NCBI GenBank assembly: GCA_013399115.1
Contig: VXAA01000632.1
Coordinates: 188,926 to 252,925, forward strand
DNA: 64,000 nt
Origin: Anseranas semipalmata
Lineage: Eukaryota > Chordata > Aves > Anseriformes > Anseranatidae
Direction: 5' to 3'
The notes below the pieces were generated by a model. It made no database searches, was not told where the DNA came from, and saw only the letters and a program-made list of their open reading frames with translations. This document shows, one piece after another, positions 61,781 to 64,000 of the stretch (positions within the stretch are counted from its first letter, which is position 1; every line of letters begins with the position of its first letter). The position numbers were made by a program, and so were the translations under genes.

Positions 61781-63627
61781 TTATGCTGGCAGTAGTACTA
61801 AAGCAGCCTGCTTTGAAAGCTAAACCAGTGGTTTAGAGCTCCAGTAGACTCCTGATGCTTCCCATGACTGTTAACTTTCACCACATACTTGTGTGGTGCT
61901 TCATCATGTTCAAGAAGACATGACCCAAAAGTAATCCCTCCTATTGTCAAGCTTTACATCTTCCTATATTGTTGCAGTTTCCCTGTCTCTGTCACAGCAC
62001 AGCTTTTGTTCTGTTCGCTGTTGGTAAAACAAAATCTAGACATAACATTATTTCCCTGTTAAACTACTATTTAAAAAACTTTGAGAAATTCAGATTTTAC
62101 TTTTTTTTTTCCAGTAACCATTTGATTTTAATGTCTTTTTCCTTTAAATGATTAGCAGTAACTAACACTATTAAACACACAGCCATCACAAAATGTGCAA
62201 ATTCATGCCTCGATTTGATCCATCATTACATTACCACTTGTGTCATATCCAGCAAAACCAGATTAAATGTACATTAATACACTCACCCATGTCAAAGCAG
62301 TCTACCACAGGAAAATGAAAATAAGTCTGGAAGCGCAGTACTTTTTTCTTTTATTTTTTGGCAGGGCAAATAAAATTAATTTGCTACAAAGACCAGTTTT
62401 CCCAGATCTTCAGCTCCACACCCAAAGCTGTCTTGATTCCATTTGTACCTTCGGCTGTACACTCATACCTACGTTAAGAGCTGCAAGAATAGCTCTAATA
62501 TCACCATTTTCATTGGATTCGGTGAAAACGTCTTTGACACTTCAGTATCTCAATTGGTAAACTTCAGCTCACAATCAATATATGATCCTCTAAAGGGACA
62601 CATCACAGAGAAACCCCTAGAAAGCACTTAGGAGCAGCCCAGCCAACAGTGCCAGCACATGGGTGTCCCAGGGACACACAGCAGGACAGAGAGGTGACAC
62701 AGGAGAAGACAGAGACTAAACTCAGTGATGGAAAGGAAACTTCCTAAAAAGCATCTTAAATCTCCACACAGAATTTACTACAACTCAAAAGGCCATTTAC
62801 TTAGCCAAAACCAAGCCTAGAAGCAAGGAACAGCCCTCAGGCTCACACCAAGCAATCATATCTGCCTTCTATGGCTGTTACAGGTTTTCTCCCACTTACA
62901 ATTATCTTCATTTTTATTCCAGTAAAACCTGGCTTTGCTGAATTTAAGGCCCACAGACCACAACAAGGAAGATACCTGGACAAACTCACCACACAACTCT
63001 GACTGACTCAGGGCCATAACACAGCCTCACACCTCTTCATTTTTTTTATTAACACCATAAATACTTAATATAAATCCTCCAGATCATGGACAGAAAACAC
63101 ACTGAACTCTGCATCACACACCAAAACCATCAAATAGCCAAAAGCCACACTGCACTTACCTTGATGAGCCATGGAGCTAAATGTGACACTCAGAAGCAGG
63201 AGCTGGTAGTGGCTCTGTATAACACCGTCACACAAGCATTGAGGGGAGGGTGCACCAATGTACAGTACAGCTTCACAGCCATCCAGAAGGACCACACACA
63301 GCACTAGCTCCTTCTACTATGTCCAGGCAACATGAACTGTGGGAGGTGATGGCCCACCCCCAGCCCCAGGTGCTGCTCATCACCAATCACTCCCTCAGGT
63401 GAGCAACACCACCCATGAGCTCTTCCCTCTGAGTTACTCAATGTTGAGCACCAGGCTTTACTAACCACATTTTTAATTCTATCAGCAACCAGCAAATGTC
63501 CTTCAGGTGTCTATACAGCTTGAGAGGACTATAATCACCTTAGTTGGAAAAACAAAATATTTTCACATTCTGTTGGTTTTTTATTGTTTTCCACTAACAA
63601 TGACCTACTTAAAAACAAGAATATTCT
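61781..63627. other. Unannotated DNA
   Basis: No gene is recognised. Overlapping frames on both strands (63065-63304 minus and 63086-63307 plus) point to chance openness. A T-run lies at about 62100-62111. Confidence 0.5.
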
Positions 63628-63668
63628 TGTGTGTGTGTGTGTGTGTGTGTGAGTGTGAGTGTGAGTGA
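63628..63668 (+). repeat. Compound (TG)n / (GAGTGT)n microsatellite
   Basis: About eleven TG dinucleotides are followed by about three GAGTGT-type units. The second motif looks like a point-mutated and re-expanded version of the first. The reverse strand produces the His-Thr-Ser repeat at the start of a spurious frame. Confidence 0.92.
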
Positions 63669-64000
63669 TCAAAGAAACAAATCCAAAAGCTTTGCCTATT
63701 CACTTTTAGCCTGATTTGTGGTTGTACAGAAAGGTGTGTACACAGCATAACTGTGGAAGTGATCCCTTTCTCAACAAAGCACTGGAAAGGGTTTTCTGCT
63801 GTGCATATCCAGCTCTGGGGTTCACACTTCAAAATGGAGGAGTGGAAGTCGCAAAAATTTTGAGGTGGGGACCACAGAAATGACCCCACAGCTGAGTAGT
63901 CAGGACCTCAGGCTCTTCATTAGTCCTGGAGAGGACAGGGAGATGATGGGAGCACGGTAAACCTATGTGTTAAAAATATTTCTGCTACAGTGGAGGGATA
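63669..64000. other. Unannotated DNA at the window edge
   Basis: There is no recognisable feature. The minus-strand frame at 63605-63889 owes part of its length to the adjacent microsatellite. Confidence 0.5.

Noticed and set aside
1..64000. CRISPR array, prokaryotic operon, phage or plasmid features
   Set aside because: CR1 tails, low coding density, homopolymers and CpG depletion all indicate vertebrate nuclear DNA; no regularly spaced repeats were seen.

Overview
The window looks like a gene-free stretch of a bird (or other archosaur) nuclear genome, either intergenic or deep intronic. It is AT-rich and CpG-poor. It carries 5'-truncated CR1 LINE fragments with the tail and 3'-terminal consensus typical of birds, very old L2/MIR-type relics, many poly(A)/poly(T) runs, and N gaps from a draft assembly. 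I could not recognise a protein-coding exon, tRNA, rRNA, CRISPR array or prokaryotic feature. Open reading frames stay at or below about 150 codons, are low-complexity or overlap on both strands, and none shows a host protein domain. The only readable protein signal is a decayed reverse transcriptase.

Layout. 1-8140: unique AT-rich DNA with a 32-bp tandem duplication (5455-5518), a palindromic relic (about 6296-6345), a conserved-looking block (about 6740-7010), a G-quadruplex candidate (7831-7849) and a C/EBP-ATF-like site (8035-8049). 8141-8602: CR1 on the minus strand. About 9936-10880: the most informative object, an ancient L2-like LINE reverse-transcriptase fossil on the plus strand. 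13455-13905: CR1 on the plus strand. 14068-14107: overlapping palindromes. 17718-17790: MIR-like relic. 18255-18326: CR1 tail. 22028-22145: 43-base poly(A) run and the first gap. 28155-28400: purine-biased segment. 32783-32834: second gap. 33686-33957: CpG-retaining patch. About 41000-42450: block that looks like conserved non-coding DNA. 43474-43499 and 53748-53816: strong inverted repeats. 56300-56350: second MIR-like relic. 57937-58162: CR1 on the minus strand. 58824-58890: third gap. 61740-61780: probable CR1 tail relic. 63628-63668: TG-type microsatellite.

No gene network can be described. What joins the parts is repeat history: an old L2/MIR layer, which is expected together because MIR SINEs use L2 machinery, overlaid by younger CR1 insertions. 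Between them lie blocks that may be conserved regulatory DNA of a neighbouring gene outside the window. That last point is inference from base composition and motif content only.
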